Positions 24,960 to 33,191 of a stretch of DNA of 64,000 nucleotides are shown one piece after another. A program made the position numbers and the translations under genes. Numbering within the stretch: the first letter of the stretch is position 1; each line of letters starts with the position of its first letter. A model generated the notes under the pieces. That model was given only the letters and a program-made list of their open reading frames with translations. It searched no databases and was not told the origin of the DNA. Source of the DNA: Alkalibacillus filiformis (GTDB lineage: Bacteria > Bacillota > Bacilli > Bacillales > Alkalibacillaceae). Location: assembly GCF_030814115.1 (NCBI RefSeq), contig NZ_JAUSUP010000002.1, positions 1 through 64,000 of the forward strand. Reading direction: 5' to 3'.

Positions 24960-25054
24960 ATGATCACCCCTATAACTATTTCATTCTATAGAGGCGATCA
25001 GTATTCCTTCAACAAAAAACACGCGAATTCAATAGAACTCACGTGTTAGAACGA

Positions 25055-25633
25055 TTAATAATCTTCTTCAATTTGCAAAATCTCGCCATCTTCAAACTCG
25101 ACATCTAACTCTATTTCTTTAACCTCACCTTCCATGATCTCAAGGTGGTCATAGATTCTTTGGAACACTTCATCTTTAGACATATTCGGTGAAAACTGTA
25201 CCGCTTCAAACATTCTTTCAAGCTCTTCTATCGCCTGTTGCCCTTCACGATCAGATTCTTGACCGTTATCTACTTCAACTTCAGCTTCTTTATCTCCATT
25301 ATCACCAAGCTCATATTCAAAGCTCCACTCACCGCCGTCTTCAAACTCCATCTCTAATTCAAACTCTTTAATCCCATAATTACGTCCCTCTTCGGCCTCT
25401 TCTTCCATTTCCTCAGATTCTTCATGCAAGTCCTCATCTTGATCTTCTAACCCAGTACCCTCTTCATCATCACGGTTTTGTGACTCACTTGTATCTTCTC
25501 CAGCTTCCATATCACCTTCCTGATCCTCAGGTGCCGGATCTTCCATTCCTAAGCCGTCATCAGGCTCATCTGTCGTTCCACAAGCCGCTATGACTAACAT
25601 TGAACTTAATAGCAACGTCATAAATAACTTCAT
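25055..25633 (-). CDS. Very acidic lipoprotein, YusW-like
   Basis: 192 residues: lipobox VIAACGTT, then a long linker made almost entirely of Asp/Glu with a few Gly/Ser (about 25-85), then a domain IKEFELEMEFEDGGEWSFEYEL ... VKEIELDVEFEDGEILQIEEDY. The repeated strand pattern resembles YusW-type lipoproteins of Bacillus. The extreme acidity of the linker is unlike most neighbours and fits an exposed protein in a salty habitat. Function is unknown. Confidence 0.68.
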   Translation of the reverse strand: MKLFMTLLLSSMLVIAACGTTDEPDDGLGMEDPAPEDQEGDMEAGEDTSESQNRDDEEGTGLEDQDEDLHEESEEMEEEAEEGRNYGIKEFELEMEFEDGGEWSFEYELGDNGDKEAEVEVDNGQESDREGQQAIEELERMFEAVQFSPNMSKDEVFQRIYDHLEIMEGEVKEIELDVEFEDGEILQIEEDY

Positions 25634-25801
25634 CTAAATACACTCCTTGTTGTCTCATTTGATGCCACAATCTTTTCTTACCCAATTATTCACTTTTTTA
25701 TGCTCTAAGATAGGGGTATTTTTCCAAAATAGGAATAAAGACTAGAAATGAAATTGAAGCTGTCAGATAAATTGATTACAATGGAGGAAAGGAGTGAAAT
25801 T

Positions 25802-26125
25802 ATGCCAACATATAACAAACTAGTCAGAGACAAAATTCCTCAAATAATTGCAGCAACTGGAAAGAGTTATACAACAGATATACTTTCTGAAGAAAAGTAC
25901 ATAAAAGAACTTAAAGCTAAACTTAGTGAAGAACTTAATGAATACTTACAAACCAACGAAGATAACGAAGCATTAGAAGAATTAGCAGATGTTTTAGAGT
26001 TGATTCACAGTCTAACTAAAGTTCACGGTTCATCTATTGAGCAATTAGAAAAGATTAGAGAGGAAAAAGCACAGCAACGTGGTGGATTTAATGAGAGAGT
26101 TTATTTAAAAGAGGTTGAGGGTTAA
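25802..26125 (+). CDS. MazG-like/phosphoribosyl-ATP-pyrophosphohydrolase-like protein
   Basis: 107 residues starting MPTYNKLVRDKIPQII, the typical opening of a Firmicutes house-cleaning NTP-pyrophosphohydrolase group, with helical metal-binding motifs EELNEY and EELADVLELIH. All-alpha NTP-PPases remove aberrant nucleotides. The ATG at 25802 is preceded by GGAGGAAAGGAG; an in-frame ATG 54 bases upstream is not. A hairpin (26132-26155) follows. Confidence 0.85.
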   Translation: MPTYNKLVRDKIPQIIAATGKSYTTDILSEEKYIKELKAKLSEELNEYLQTNEDNEALEELADVLELIHSLTKVHGSSIEQLEKIREEKAQQRGGFNERVYLKEVEG

Positions 26126-26131
26126 AATAAT

Positions 26132-26160
26132 AGCTTAGGAATCATCCCAAGCTATCATTT
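26132..26160 (+). terminator. Terminator after the MazG-like gene
   Basis: TAGCTTAGG (26132-26140) pairs with CCCAAGCTA (26147-26155) with one mismatch, followed by TCATT. It overlaps the end of the convergent HNH gene. Confidence 0.6.
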
Positions 26161-27144
26161 GGGTACCCAAATATCATCAAAACCATTTTTTATCGAGTAA
26201 TCATATAGAAGTATAATTTTTTGCTCATGGTAATTTTTAAGTAGCGAGTTTGATTCGTCATGGGCTCTTTTCTTCAAATGATCATTTCGGTCGATAATTG
26301 TTTCTAAATAACCTCGTTCTGGAAGCTTATCACTTTTAGAACTATTACAAGCACCACAAGCCATTACCAAATTCCATACTTGATCAGACTGAACAAAAGA
26401 CCAAGGGATAAAGTGGTCAACATGACTACTGCGATTACTTTTAGTTAAGTCTTTACCACAATAAAAACACTCTGCCTCAAAATAACTTAACAAAATACGC
26501 TCGAAAGGTTTTAAGGTACCTCTCTTAGCGATACTTTCAACTTTTTCTAATAAGTATTGAGTAGATGGATACTCATTCAATTCTTCTACCATTTTGGCCA
26601 TATGATAGTTTGTAAGGTTCACTAACAACCTTTGATACTTCATCATGAACTCACGAACAGCTGGGTGAAATCTAAAATACTCTCTTTTGTGATCAAACTC
26701 ATAAAATAACCCTTTTGTATCACCCCATAAGGCACCAAACACATTTTCTTTCATTACACTTTTTACCTTTGAAACTAGTTTTAACTGCAGTTCGTGGTTA
26801 ATCTTATCGAAACTAAAATCTTGTGGTATACCATGTTCGCTCTGAAACTTTTTCATTTCAGTTACAACTCTAGCATTTTTCGGACCTCTGTTCTGTTTAA
26901 CCAAATCGTGATGAATAATTAAATTCCAATATATTTTCGCAAATGCATATGCTAACTGGTCATAGCCAAGTTCCAGATTGTCATTTACTTGATATAAGTT
27001 TTCTATTAGTGATTTAATTAACGCGTATTTGTATGTAGATGATTTAGCTGACTTATTGGATAAAACATTAGTAAAAACTCTCCAAATATCTTCATCTATT
27101 AAGTAACTTTCATTCAATTCTCCAACTTTTAACTTATGTCCCAA
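26155..27144 (-). CDS. HNH-endonuclease-domain protein
   Basis: 329 residues. The helical N-terminal 220 residues are unassigned. The C-terminal HNH nuclease has CFYCGKDLTKSNRSSHVDHFIPWSF and NLVMACGACNSSKSDK, giving the Asp-His pair, Asn and two CxxC zinc knuckles. Such proteins cut DNA and are often found alone in genomes as restriction or defence genes. No methylase, helicase or phage gene is adjacent. Its gene is flanked by unrelated housekeeping genes, suggesting a single-gene insertion. Confidence 0.82.
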   Translation of the reverse strand: MGHKLKVGELNESYLIDEDIWRVFTNVLSNKSAKSSTYKYALIKSLIENLYQVNDNLELGYDQLAYAFAKIYWNLIIHHDLVKQNRGPKNARVVTEMKKFQSEHGIPQDFSFDKINHELQLKLVSKVKSVMKENVFGALWGDTKGLFYEFDHKREYFRFHPAVREFMMKYQRLLVNLTNYHMAKMVEELNEYPSTQYLLEKVESIAKRGTLKPFERILLSYFEAECFYCGKDLTKSNRSSHVDHFIPWSFVQSDQVWNLVMACGACNSSKSDKLPERGYLETIIDRNDHLKKRAHDESNSLLKNYHEQKIILLYDYSIKNGFDDIWVPK

Positions 27145-27322
27145 CTAAAGCACCACCAAACCCAGTAAATGTAAAAGTTTTATTTTCACTCTATAATAAC
27201 ATACTTAAACACAGGACTATATTTTTCTACTTACCTTCCTTAACAATAACAAACTGAAAAAGGAATTCCCCAAACTTTGTCGTAATAGTATAGAGTATAA
27301 GTCTTTAGTTGGAGGGGTTTGT

Positions 27323-27541
27323 ATGGCATCGAGACAGTTGATCATTCCTGGTGGTTTGTTGCTAGGGATGGGTATTGGAATGCTTTTTGGTGAGACTGGT
27401 GCTGGTATGTTTATCGGGATTGGTTTAGGGATGTTAATTAGTGTTTTGTTAACATTTTCGAAAGGGTCCAGTGAACGTAATCTTGAAAAGCGGGTTGCCG
27501 AGTTGGAAGAGAAGTTAGAACAAGATGAAGAATCTGCTTAA
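27323..27541 (+). CDS. Small membrane protein with C-terminal coiled coil
   Basis: 72 residues: two glycine-rich hydrophobic helices (LIIPGGLLLGMGIGMLFG; GMFIGIGLGMLISVLLTF) and a charged tail LEKRVAELEEKLEQDEE able to form a short coiled coil. Gly-x-x-x-Gly spacing suggests helix packing and oligomerisation. The family is not recognised. GGAGGGG precedes the ATG, and a strong terminator follows. Confidence 0.72.
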   Translation: MASRQLIIPGGLLLGMGIGMLFGETGAGMFIGIGLGMLISVLLTFSKGSSERNLEKRVAELEEKLEQDEESA

Positions 27542-27558
27542 CAATGTTAATACTAGTT

Positions 27559-27595
27559 GGGTCTACGTTGCGTTTGACGTAGACCCGTTATTTTT
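27559..27595 (+). terminator. Strong terminator
   Basis: GGGTCTACGT (27559-27568) pairs perfectly with ACGTAGACCC (27577-27586), followed by GTTATTTTTC. Confidence 0.88.
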
Positions 27596-27601
27596 CTCAA
27601 C

Positions 27602-28192
27602 TTACAAATGAACTTGTGAGTTTGAGAACTTTATTATTCTTTTATTGTCCTTAACTTGCCATAAATGCACACCTGTATCACCCGTATGTAAGACAACATT
27701 CGTATCCATTGGTAGGTTCATGAAGCTTTGATACAGCATATTGATCGTGCCACCATGAGCAACTATGACTATTCGTTCCGCTTCTGTTTCCATCAGTTTA
27801 GACCAAAATGTTTCGATCCTCGCTCTGAAATTGATCATTGATTCACATTCGTAAAGTTCATCATGTCGCTTACGCCCTTCTTTAGGAAGAGGGTATTTTT
27901 CTTTGGCTTCTGATTTTAATTCTCCTGCTAACTGACCATTGTTCCATTCCATTAGCGCACTGTCTTGTTCAACCGAGACACCAACATGGCCAGAAACTGT
28001 CTCAGCTGTTGTTAAAGCACGCTTTAATGGACTTGAAATGATCCTGTCGATTTCGTAATGATCCCGAATCCACGCAGCGAGATTCGCGGCTTGATTTTTC
28101 CCAAGATCGGTTAATGGAAAATCCGCTCGCCCTTCATGTCTATTTTCAATGTCTGCGACTGATTGGCCGTGTCTTACAATTAGTAGTTCCAT
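27602..28192 (-). CDS. Histidine-phosphatase (phosphoglycerate-mutase-like) enzyme
   Basis: 196 residues with the catalytic RHGQS at residues 8-12, the substrate loop HEGRADFPLTDLG, Arg in SSPLKRALTTAE, Glu in ALMEWNNGQLAG, and the second His in IVIVAHGGTIN. It is a complete histidine-phosphatase; the substrate (sugar phosphate, nucleotide or cobalamin intermediate) cannot be told from sequence. It is transcribed alone. Confidence 0.88.
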   Translation of the reverse strand: MELLIVRHGQSVADIENRHEGRADFPLTDLGKNQAANLAAWIRDHYEIDRIISSPLKRALTTAETVSGHVGVSVEQDSALMEWNNGQLAGELKSEAKEKYPLPKEGRKRHDELYECESMINFRARIETFWSKLMETEAERIVIVAHGGTINMLYQSFMNLPMDTNVVLHTGDTGVHLWQVKDNKRIIKFSNSQVHL

Positions 28193-28271
28193 TCCCCCAC
28201 CCCTTTTAGTTTATTGTATAAGAATGGAGGTAGAACATCTAGCTTCCCTTTTACATTTTTTTCTTTTCCAC

Positions 28272-28303
28272 AAGAAAAAGAGCACCCGCAACAGATGCTC
28301 TAA
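28272..28303 (-). terminator. Terminator after the 28300-28872 gene
   Basis: AGAGCA (28279-28284) pairs with TGCTCT (28296-28301); on the minus strand TTTTTCTT follows. The stem overlaps the stop codon. Confidence 0.65.
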
Positions 28304-28872
28304 GAGTTCTTAATCGCTCGATCCCTCGATTTTATTAACGCTCTTACAAACCAATAAGTGATATAAGCAGATACAAGGTCAATTATAAAAAGGTAAATGT
28401 AGTGGAAACCGCCACCCATATGTGTGATGCTGAACAATATTTCTATTGGGGCAATTACAAAAGCAAAGATGGCACTTAACCCTGCCGCCCAAATATAAAA
28501 GTTTTTTCCATTATTTGTACAGTATTGGTAGACGAGCATAAAAGCCACTGGTAAAGCTGATGCTACCATTGTAAAAGCTGAAGGTAACATTGTGGTAATG
28601 AAGTGTAAATTTCTAAACAAAACTTGTGATTCTAGGTAGTTACTAGAGTAATTCCAAAGCATATGAATCAAAAGGCCAAAGAATAATATTTCAAACATTC
28701 GTGTACGATCAATGGCGAAATACAAAATAATTAGAGGTGCAATAAGCAAAATTACATTGGCCCAAAACTGCCACGTATCCCATGATGAATACTCATGCCA
28801 GTAACTCTCTGTCAGTTGACTCAGCCGTTCGGTCAGCTCAAAAATTCGATTCCAATACTCTTCATACGTCAC
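28300..28872 (-). CDS. Six-helix integral membrane protein of unknown function
   Basis: 190 residues with about six hydrophobic helices, including WQFWANVILLIAPLIILYF, FEILFFGLLIHMLWNY and a central FTMVASALPVAFMLVYQY. An aromatic-rich N-terminal amphipathic stretch precedes them. The pattern is reminiscent of small Bacillus membrane proteins of the CBO0543 type, but I cannot confirm this. The phased repeat array E lies immediately upstream. Confidence 0.65.
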   Translation of the reverse strand: MTYEEYWNRIFELTERLSQLTESYWHEYSSWDTWQFWANVILLIAPLIILYFAIDRTRMFEILFFGLLIHMLWNYSSNYLESQVLFRNLHFITTMLPSAFTMVASALPVAFMLVYQYCTNNGKNFYIWAAGLSAIFAFVIAPIEILFSITHMGGGFHYIYLFIIDLVSAYITYWFVRALIKSRDRAIKNS

Positions 28873-28954
28873 AAAAGCAACCCCCGAACTTGTAAAAAAT
28901 TCTACTTACTTAATTTTAGTTAAAGTAGAATTTTTATACATGTCGAAGTTATAT

Positions 28955-29190
28955 TGTTCGGTATAAATCACTGCTTATTCGGTAATGATTTGCCCTATTC
29001 GGTATTAAACTCCGCTTATTCGGTAATTATTCCTTCTATTCAGTATTAACCCCCGCCTATTCGGTAATTATTCCTTCTATTCGGTATTAACCCCCGCTTA
29101 TTCGGTAATTATTCCTTCTATTCGGTATTAACCCCCGCTTATTCGGTAATTATTCCTTCTATTCGGTATTAATCACTGCCTATTCGGTAA
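28955..29190 (+). repeat. Array E: phased intergenic repeat, 12 units alternating 21/20 bp
   Basis: TTCGGT (one TTCAGT) starts at 28957, 28978, 28998, 29019, 29039, 29060, 29080, 29101, 29121, 29142, 29162 and 29183. Spacings alternate 21, 20, 21, 20 without exception. Two half-unit types alternate (CCCCCGCTTATTCGGTAAT and TTCCTTCTATTCGGTATTA), making a 41-bp higher-order repeat that is nearly identical over its central copies. It fills the gap between two minus-strand genes and contains no ORF or hairpin. Confidence 0.93.
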
Positions 29191-29212
29191 CTATTACGTC
29201 GCTCGCCTATCA

Positions 29213-29689
29213 CTAAGCCCCAAACCCTTCTGGCATGACAGCTGCAACGACAAGTCCTTTGGCAACAAGCTCTTCTCCAGCGTACACTTCTGTATGGACG
29301 TTAAATTTTTTCGGATGAACTTCTTCAACTTGTCCTGTCGCTCGCAGTTCCACATTTTGAGGTGTTGGCTTTAAGTATTGCACTTCAAGTTTTGCCGTGA
29401 CAAACCGTGGTGGTTCCACACCCTCTTCTGGCTCGAATCCATTTTTACGATGCAAAGCTAAGGAAGCTGAACCTGTGCCGTGACAATCAATTAGTGATGC
29501 TAACAACCCTCCATAGACGAAACCAGGAATGGCTGTATGTTCTGGTTCTGGTTTATATAGTGTTAACGTCTCTTCTCCATTCCACCCTGTACGGAAACCG
29601 TGGCCTAACTTATTATTGCGACCACACCCATAGCAATGAGCAAGATCCTCTGCATAATAATCTTGTATAGCGTGTTTAATCGTTTCCAC
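29213..29689 (-). CDS. PaaI-like hotdog-fold thioesterase
   Basis: 158 residues from a GTG at 29689 with AAAGGGGAT upstream; the longer in-frame extension to 29842 overlaps the divergent gene and is not supported. The hotdog core is GFVYGGLLASLIDCHGTGSASLAL followed by FVTAKLEVQYLKPTPQNVELRATG. The N-terminal HCYGCGRNN is typical of a thioesterase subgroup. It hydrolyses acyl-CoA; the acyl group is unknown. Confidence 0.85.
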   Translation of the reverse strand: METIKHAIQDYYAEDLAHCYGCGRNNKLGHGFRTGWNGEETLTLYKPEPEHTAIPGFVYGGLLASLIDCHGTGSASLALHRKNGFEPEEGVEPPRFVTAKLEVQYLKPTPQNVELRATGQVEEVHPKKFNVHTEVYAGEELVAKGLVVAAVMPEGFGA

Positions 29690-29786
29690 AGCGAATCCCC
29701 TTTCTAGATCTAGATTAAATATTCGAAATTTTAACAAAATATGATACAATATAACTATACTGATATAATTTATAAGGAGCGATTTT

Positions 29787-30077
29787 ATGAAAAGATTCAT
29801 CTTCTCAGTCATCATGACAATCGCAGTTTTGTACCTCATCATTTATGCGATTTACCACTTTACTGACTTTCACCTCATGAGTATCGCTTTTGTTGTCGGT
29901 ATTGTGTCTTGTGTATTTACTTATAGTGGATCAACACCGCTTTCGACGAAGGTCTTTGATGTTGCAACAAGAGGTAATGCGGCCCAGCAACAAATGGATA
30001 ACGACTTCATCATTTCACCATCATTTCTCGGTTCTATCTTAACGCTATTATCTTCATTTATTGTTTTATTCGTCTAA
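29787..30077 (+). CDS. Small integral membrane protein
   Basis: 96 residues with three hydrophobic segments (FIFSVIMTIAVLYLIIYAI; IAFVVGIVSCVFTYSG; FLGSILTLLSSFIVLFV) and a polar loop STKVFDVATRGNAAQQQMDND between the second and third. The family is not recognised. AAGGAGCG precedes the ATG. It is divergent from the thioesterase and ends at a bidirectional terminator. Confidence 0.68.
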   Translation: MKRFIFSVIMTIAVLYLIIYAIYHFTDFHLMSIAFVVGIVSCVFTYSGSTPLSTKVFDVATRGNAAQQQMDNDFIISPSFLGSILTLLSSFIVLFV

Positions 30078-30105
30078 AAGCTCGCGACAATTAGCGGGCT
30101 TTTAT
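30077..30105. terminator. Bidirectional terminator
   Basis: AAAGCTCGC (30077-30085) pairs with GCGGGCTTT (30094-30102) with one T-G wobble, flanked by A/T runs. It ends both the 29787 gene and mtnE. Confidence 0.75.
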
Positions 30106-31280
30106 TACTTCTTTAAAACACCCAAACGACCGACACGCTCCATCGCTTCTTCTAATCGCTCTGGCTCATCGAGTAAGCCGATCCTGACATAACCTTCACC
30201 TGTTTCACCAAAGCCTTTGCCTGGAGCGACGACGACGTGTGCTTCATTTAATAAAAGGTCAGCAAATTGCTCTGACGTATAACCGTCAGGCACTTTAAAC
30301 CAAGCAAAAAAAGTCCCTTTAGGTCCTGTCACATCCCAACCAATTGATCGCGCTGCTTTTACTAATGCATTTCGCCTCGTTTCATATGTCTCGACTAACA
30401 TATCTACAGCAGACTGAACACCTAACAAAGCCTCTGCCGCCGCTTCTTGTACCGCACCAAATAAGCTGACATACAAATGATCTTGAATTAAATTTAAACT
30501 TTCAATGACTGACGAATTCCCTACGGCAAAACCAACACGCCAACCAGCCATGTTATACGTTTTGGACAATGTGTACATTTCAATGCCAACGTCTTTTGCC
30601 CCTTCTGATTCCAGGAAGCTTGTCGGTTTTTTACCATCAAAGCCAATGGCACCATAAGCAAAGTCATGCACGACACAGATGTTATGCTTATTCGCTACAC
30701 TTACTGTCTCATCAAAAAATTCACGTGTCGCAACTGCTGATGTTGGGTTGTTTGGGTAATTCAAAAACATTAATTTCGATAAATTAAGCGCTTCATCACT
30801 AATTGCATCATAATCTGGTAGAAAGTGATTCTTTTCTAAAAGCGGGAAAAAGTGTGGTTTGGCATCAGCTAATGCGATTCCAGACATATAATCCGGATAC
30901 CCTGGGTCAGGTAGTAATGCTGAGTCACCAGCATTTAATAAGCATTGACTAATCTCAACTAAGCCTGTTTTCGTGCCAAACAGAACAGCGACTTCTGTCT
31001 CAGGGTCAACGTCAACACCGTATTCGCGTTTATAAAACTTTGCCACCGCTTCTTTTAAAAATTGGTGCCCGCGAAAAGGTGAGTATTTATGATAATCAGG
31101 GTTTTCTGCTGCTTGTTGCATCGCTTTAACAATGTGATCAGGTGTAGGTTGATCGGGGTTTCCTTGTCCTAAGTTAATGACATCATGCCCTTCACGTTTT
31201 AACGCCTGTGTTTTACCAACTAAACTAGCAAAAAACTGCTCAGGTAGGCGCTTTAACGCTTCTGACTGTTCAAATCGCAT
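30105..31280 (-). CDS. mtnE: MtnE-type PLP aminotransferase
   Basis: 391 residues, close to Bacillus MtnE throughout as I remember it: FEQSEALKRLPEQFFASLVGK, VINLGQGNPDQPTPDHIV, LLPDPGYPDYMSGIAL, FLNYPNNPTSAVA, VVHDFAYGAIGFDG and the PLP lysine in MYTLSKTYNMAGWRVGFAVG. In the methionine salvage pathway it transaminates 2-keto-4-methylthiobutyrate to methionine, with glutamine as a favoured donor. It is divergent from mtnU, as in Bacillus, but no SAM riboswitch is present in the 104-bp gap and no other mtn gene is in view. Confidence 0.87.
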   Translation of the reverse strand: MRFEQSEALKRLPEQFFASLVGKTQALKREGHDVINLGQGNPDQPTPDHIVKAMQQAAENPDYHKYSPFRGHQFLKEAVAKFYKREYGVDVDPETEVAVLFGTKTGLVEISQCLLNAGDSALLPDPGYPDYMSGIALADAKPHFFPLLEKNHFLPDYDAISDEALNLSKLMFLNYPNNPTSAVATREFFDETVSVANKHNICVVHDFAYGAIGFDGKKPTSFLESEGAKDVGIEMYTLSKTYNMAGWRVGFAVGNSSVIESLNLIQDHLYVSLFGAVQEAAAEALLGVQSAVDMLVETYETRRNALVKAARSIGWDVTGPKGTFFAWFKVPDGYTSEQFADLLLNEAHVVVAPGKGFGETGEGYVRIGLLDEPERLEEAMERVGRLGVLKK

Positions 31281-31384
31281 CTCATGTCCTCCTTACCGAA
31301 TTCACTCATTACTTTGAAGGTTATATGCTTTTTCATCTTTTGTAAAGACAGAAAATTCTAAACAGATTGAATGGAGGTGCTTTC

Positions 31385-32173
31385 ATGCAAGTTTCTTTAC
31401 TACAGCTAGATTTAGCTTTTGGTGATGTTGAAGCGAATAAGGAGAAAATTACACACAAGCTTCATAAAATTCCTAACGACACTGATGTCATCGTTTTGCC
31501 GGAATTATGGAATACGTGTTATGACTTACAGCGACTTGACCAGCTAGCTGATTATAATGGCTGGGATTCTCGTGCTTTTTTAAGTCATTTAGCGTATCGA
31601 CATAAAGCGGCTATTGTTGGTGGGTCAGTTGCAAAGGTTGGAGAGTCAGGTTTTACAAATACGATGTACATTTACAACGAGAAAGGTCATTTCATTAATG
31701 AGTATAGTAAAGCTCATCTTTTTCCACTAATGAATGAACAGAAATATTTTAAAGCTGGTGATGGTGATGGACTATTTGAAGTGGGCGGCATCCCAAGCGC
31801 TGGGTTAATTGGTTATGATTTGCGGTTTCCTGAATGGGTACGCGCACATGCCGTTCAAGATGCTGAAGTGATTTATATTGTCGCTCAATGGCCTAAAGAT
31901 CGAATCAACCATTGGCGCACACTACTTCAAGCTCGGGCGATTGAAAATCAGTGTTTCGTTGTGGCATGTAACCGTGTAGGAGGAGGTCCGAATTTTTCTT
32001 TTGGTGGTCACTCCATGGTGGTTGGTCCAATGGGTGAAGTGGTCGTTGAAGGCAGTGATGAAGAAGACATCCTAACAGCAGCGTTAGACCTGGATCAAGT
32101 TGCTAAAGCGCGGGATATAGTGCCTGTTTATAACGATATAAGAAATGACCTTTATGATCTTCGTTTGAGGTAA
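31385..32173 (+). CDS. mtnU: MtnU-like carbon-nitrogen hydrolase with catalytic Cys replaced by Gly
   Basis: 262 residues of the nitrilase superfamily (omega-amidase branch). The triad should be Glu40 (VIVLPELWN), Lys109 (EYSKAHLFP) and a Cys in CYDLRFPE; here residue 143 is Gly (AGLIGYDLRFPEW, codon GGT at 31811-31813). Family members hydrolyse alpha-ketoglutaramate produced by glutamine transaminases such as MtnE. Without the nucleophile this copy should be inactive as an amidase. The fold is otherwise complete. The start ATG at 31385 is set by GGAGGTGC; an upstream ATG at 31367 overlaps nothing useful. Confidence 0.85.
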   Translation: MQVSLLQLDLAFGDVEANKEKITHKLHKIPNDTDVIVLPELWNTCYDLQRLDQLADYNGWDSRAFLSHLAYRHKAAIVGGSVAKVGESGFTNTMYIYNEKGHFINEYSKAHLFPLMNEQKYFKAGDGDGLFEVGGIPSAGLIGYDLRFPEWVRAHAVQDAEVIYIVAQWPKDRINHWRTLLQARAIENQCFVVACNRVGGGPNFSFGGHSMVVGPMGEVVVEGSDEEDILTAALDLDQVAKARDIVPVYNDIRNDLYDLRLR

Positions 32174-32207
32174 AAAAATATGCCGGTCAGTGCGAACACT
32201 AACCGGC
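32172..32207 (-). terminator. Terminator for the 52-residue membrane protein gene
   Basis: GCCGGTCAGTG (32182-32192) pairs with CACTAACCGGC (32197-32207) with one mismatch; TTTTTTT follows on the minus strand. On the plus strand it may also terminate mtnU. Confidence 0.75.
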
Positions 32208-32264
32208 TTAGGCGTTTCATCTATATGAATAGTATGAATTGAATTGATTATCTATCTAACTAAA

Positions 32265-32423
32265 TTAGCGGTGTGCTAGATCCATTTCAGCTTCAGCTTG
32301 AACTGGTTCTAGGCGTAGATCTGATTTCTTCTTCTTAATGCGCGTCACAATACTGTCCATGAAATACACCGTCGCTAAAAAGAAAAACACAATCGTTGAA
32401 ACAAGAATTAAAGATGTTGTCAT
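32265..32423 (-). CDS. 52-residue single-pass membrane protein
   Basis: A short gene: MTTSLILVSTIVFFFLATVY is a membrane helix, followed by MDSIVTRIKKKKSDLRLEP and an acidic tail ending DLAHR. The basic stretch after the helix puts the C-terminus in the cytoplasm. AAAGGGG precedes the ATG by about 9 bases. A palindrome TACTGTT...AACAGTA (32451-32465) overlaps the start-site region of its probable promoter. No family is recognised. Confidence 0.7.
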   Translation of the reverse strand: MTTSLILVSTIVFFFLATVYFMDSIVTRIKKKKSDLRLEPVQAEAEMDLAHR

Positions 32424-32870
32424 AACCATCTACCCCTTTCCAGCAAATTTTACTGTTTAACAGTATTTCCTACTATATAGTACCACATTTTATTATAATT
32501 TCAAGTTATAAGTATCATTCTTTTAAAAACTTTCAAATCCTTATAAATGCTATCAAATGCTCGGAATTTGCATCAAGTGTCAAGAATGCGCTCTTAACGG
32601 CATTGTAAGCGCTTCCTAAATACGATCAACACTTTAATTTTAGGCAAAATCGGCTTATAACTCGTTATTTCCACCCCCTCTATAACCGTTAGATTTTCGG
32701 ACAAGTTACAAAAAAGGGCTACTTAAAAACAGTTTGTTTTACTTCCATAAGATTGGAGCCCCTTCGTTTCTCTTTTAAAACTCATAATGTAAATGTGAGA
32801 AGGTAGGGTTATAGATTTAAAGAACATCTCCTACTAACAATATATTAACTTCTTAATGGAGGTGACAGGT
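32424..32870. other. Gap upstream of the coat genes
   Basis: About 450 bp without a gene. Besides the palindrome at 32451, it holds a match to the CcpA cre consensus at 32603-32617 (TTGTAAGCGCTTCCT) and a sigma-K-like -10 element, CATA-ATG-TA, at 32783-32791 that could drive the coat genes. The rest shows nothing clear. Confidence 0.4.
32451..32465 (-). promoter_or_regulatory. Palindromic operator candidate CTGTT-AACAG
   Basis: TACTGTT and AACAGTA flank a single central base. It lies between a plausible promoter (TTGAAA, then TACTAT after 16 bp, minus strand) and the ribosome binding site of the 52-residue gene. The same core, CTGTTATA(A)AACAG, occurs in the aceB control region at 46.2-46.4 kb. 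Confidence 0.45.
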
Positions 32871-33083
32871 ATGAGTGATCAAAACAATAAAATGCCAGAA
32901 GATTTACAAGTAGTATCCAATAAAGTAATTGATTTATTAGTAGATACAACATTCAAGAAGCATGACGTGAAACTACAAGAAACACAAGTAGACGATGAAA
33001 CTAAAAACCAGTTGAAAGAGTTAGTAGAAGACCTACAAAAGTCGGTCAAATCGCTTCAAAAGCACAATAATAATGATAATTAA
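32871..33083 (+). CDS. CotW-like spore coat protein
   Basis: 70 residues, helical and highly charged: LQVVSNKVIDLLVDTTFKKHDV followed by KNQLKELVEDLQKSVKSLQKH and an Asn-rich end. Sequence and place just before a CotX-domain gene match the small CotW-type proteins of the Bacillus coat insoluble fraction. GGAGGTGAC precedes the ATG at 32871. Expression late in the mother cell is expected; the assignment leans on the neighbour. Confidence 0.68.
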   Translation: MSDQNNKMPEDLQVVSNKVIDLLVDTTFKKHDVKLQETQVDDETKNQLKELVEDLQKSVKSLQKHNNNDN

Positions 33084-33191
33084 TGAATTCTACTAAGCCT
33101 ATATGCTAGTAAAATAATGGATTGGCCTTTCCTAGTATTCAACCATTTTCATATGTAAGTAGTGTACGAAATAATAGAGGAGGGAAATAGA

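Noticed and set aside
28955-29190. CRISPR array
   Set aside because: Units are contiguous 20-21-bp repeats with no unique spacers, and no cas gene is present. The same holds for the other five arrays.
31281-31384. SAM riboswitch between mtnE and mtnU
   Set aside because: Expected from Bacillus methionine salvage loci, but the gap is only 104 bp and shows no S-box motifs on either strand.
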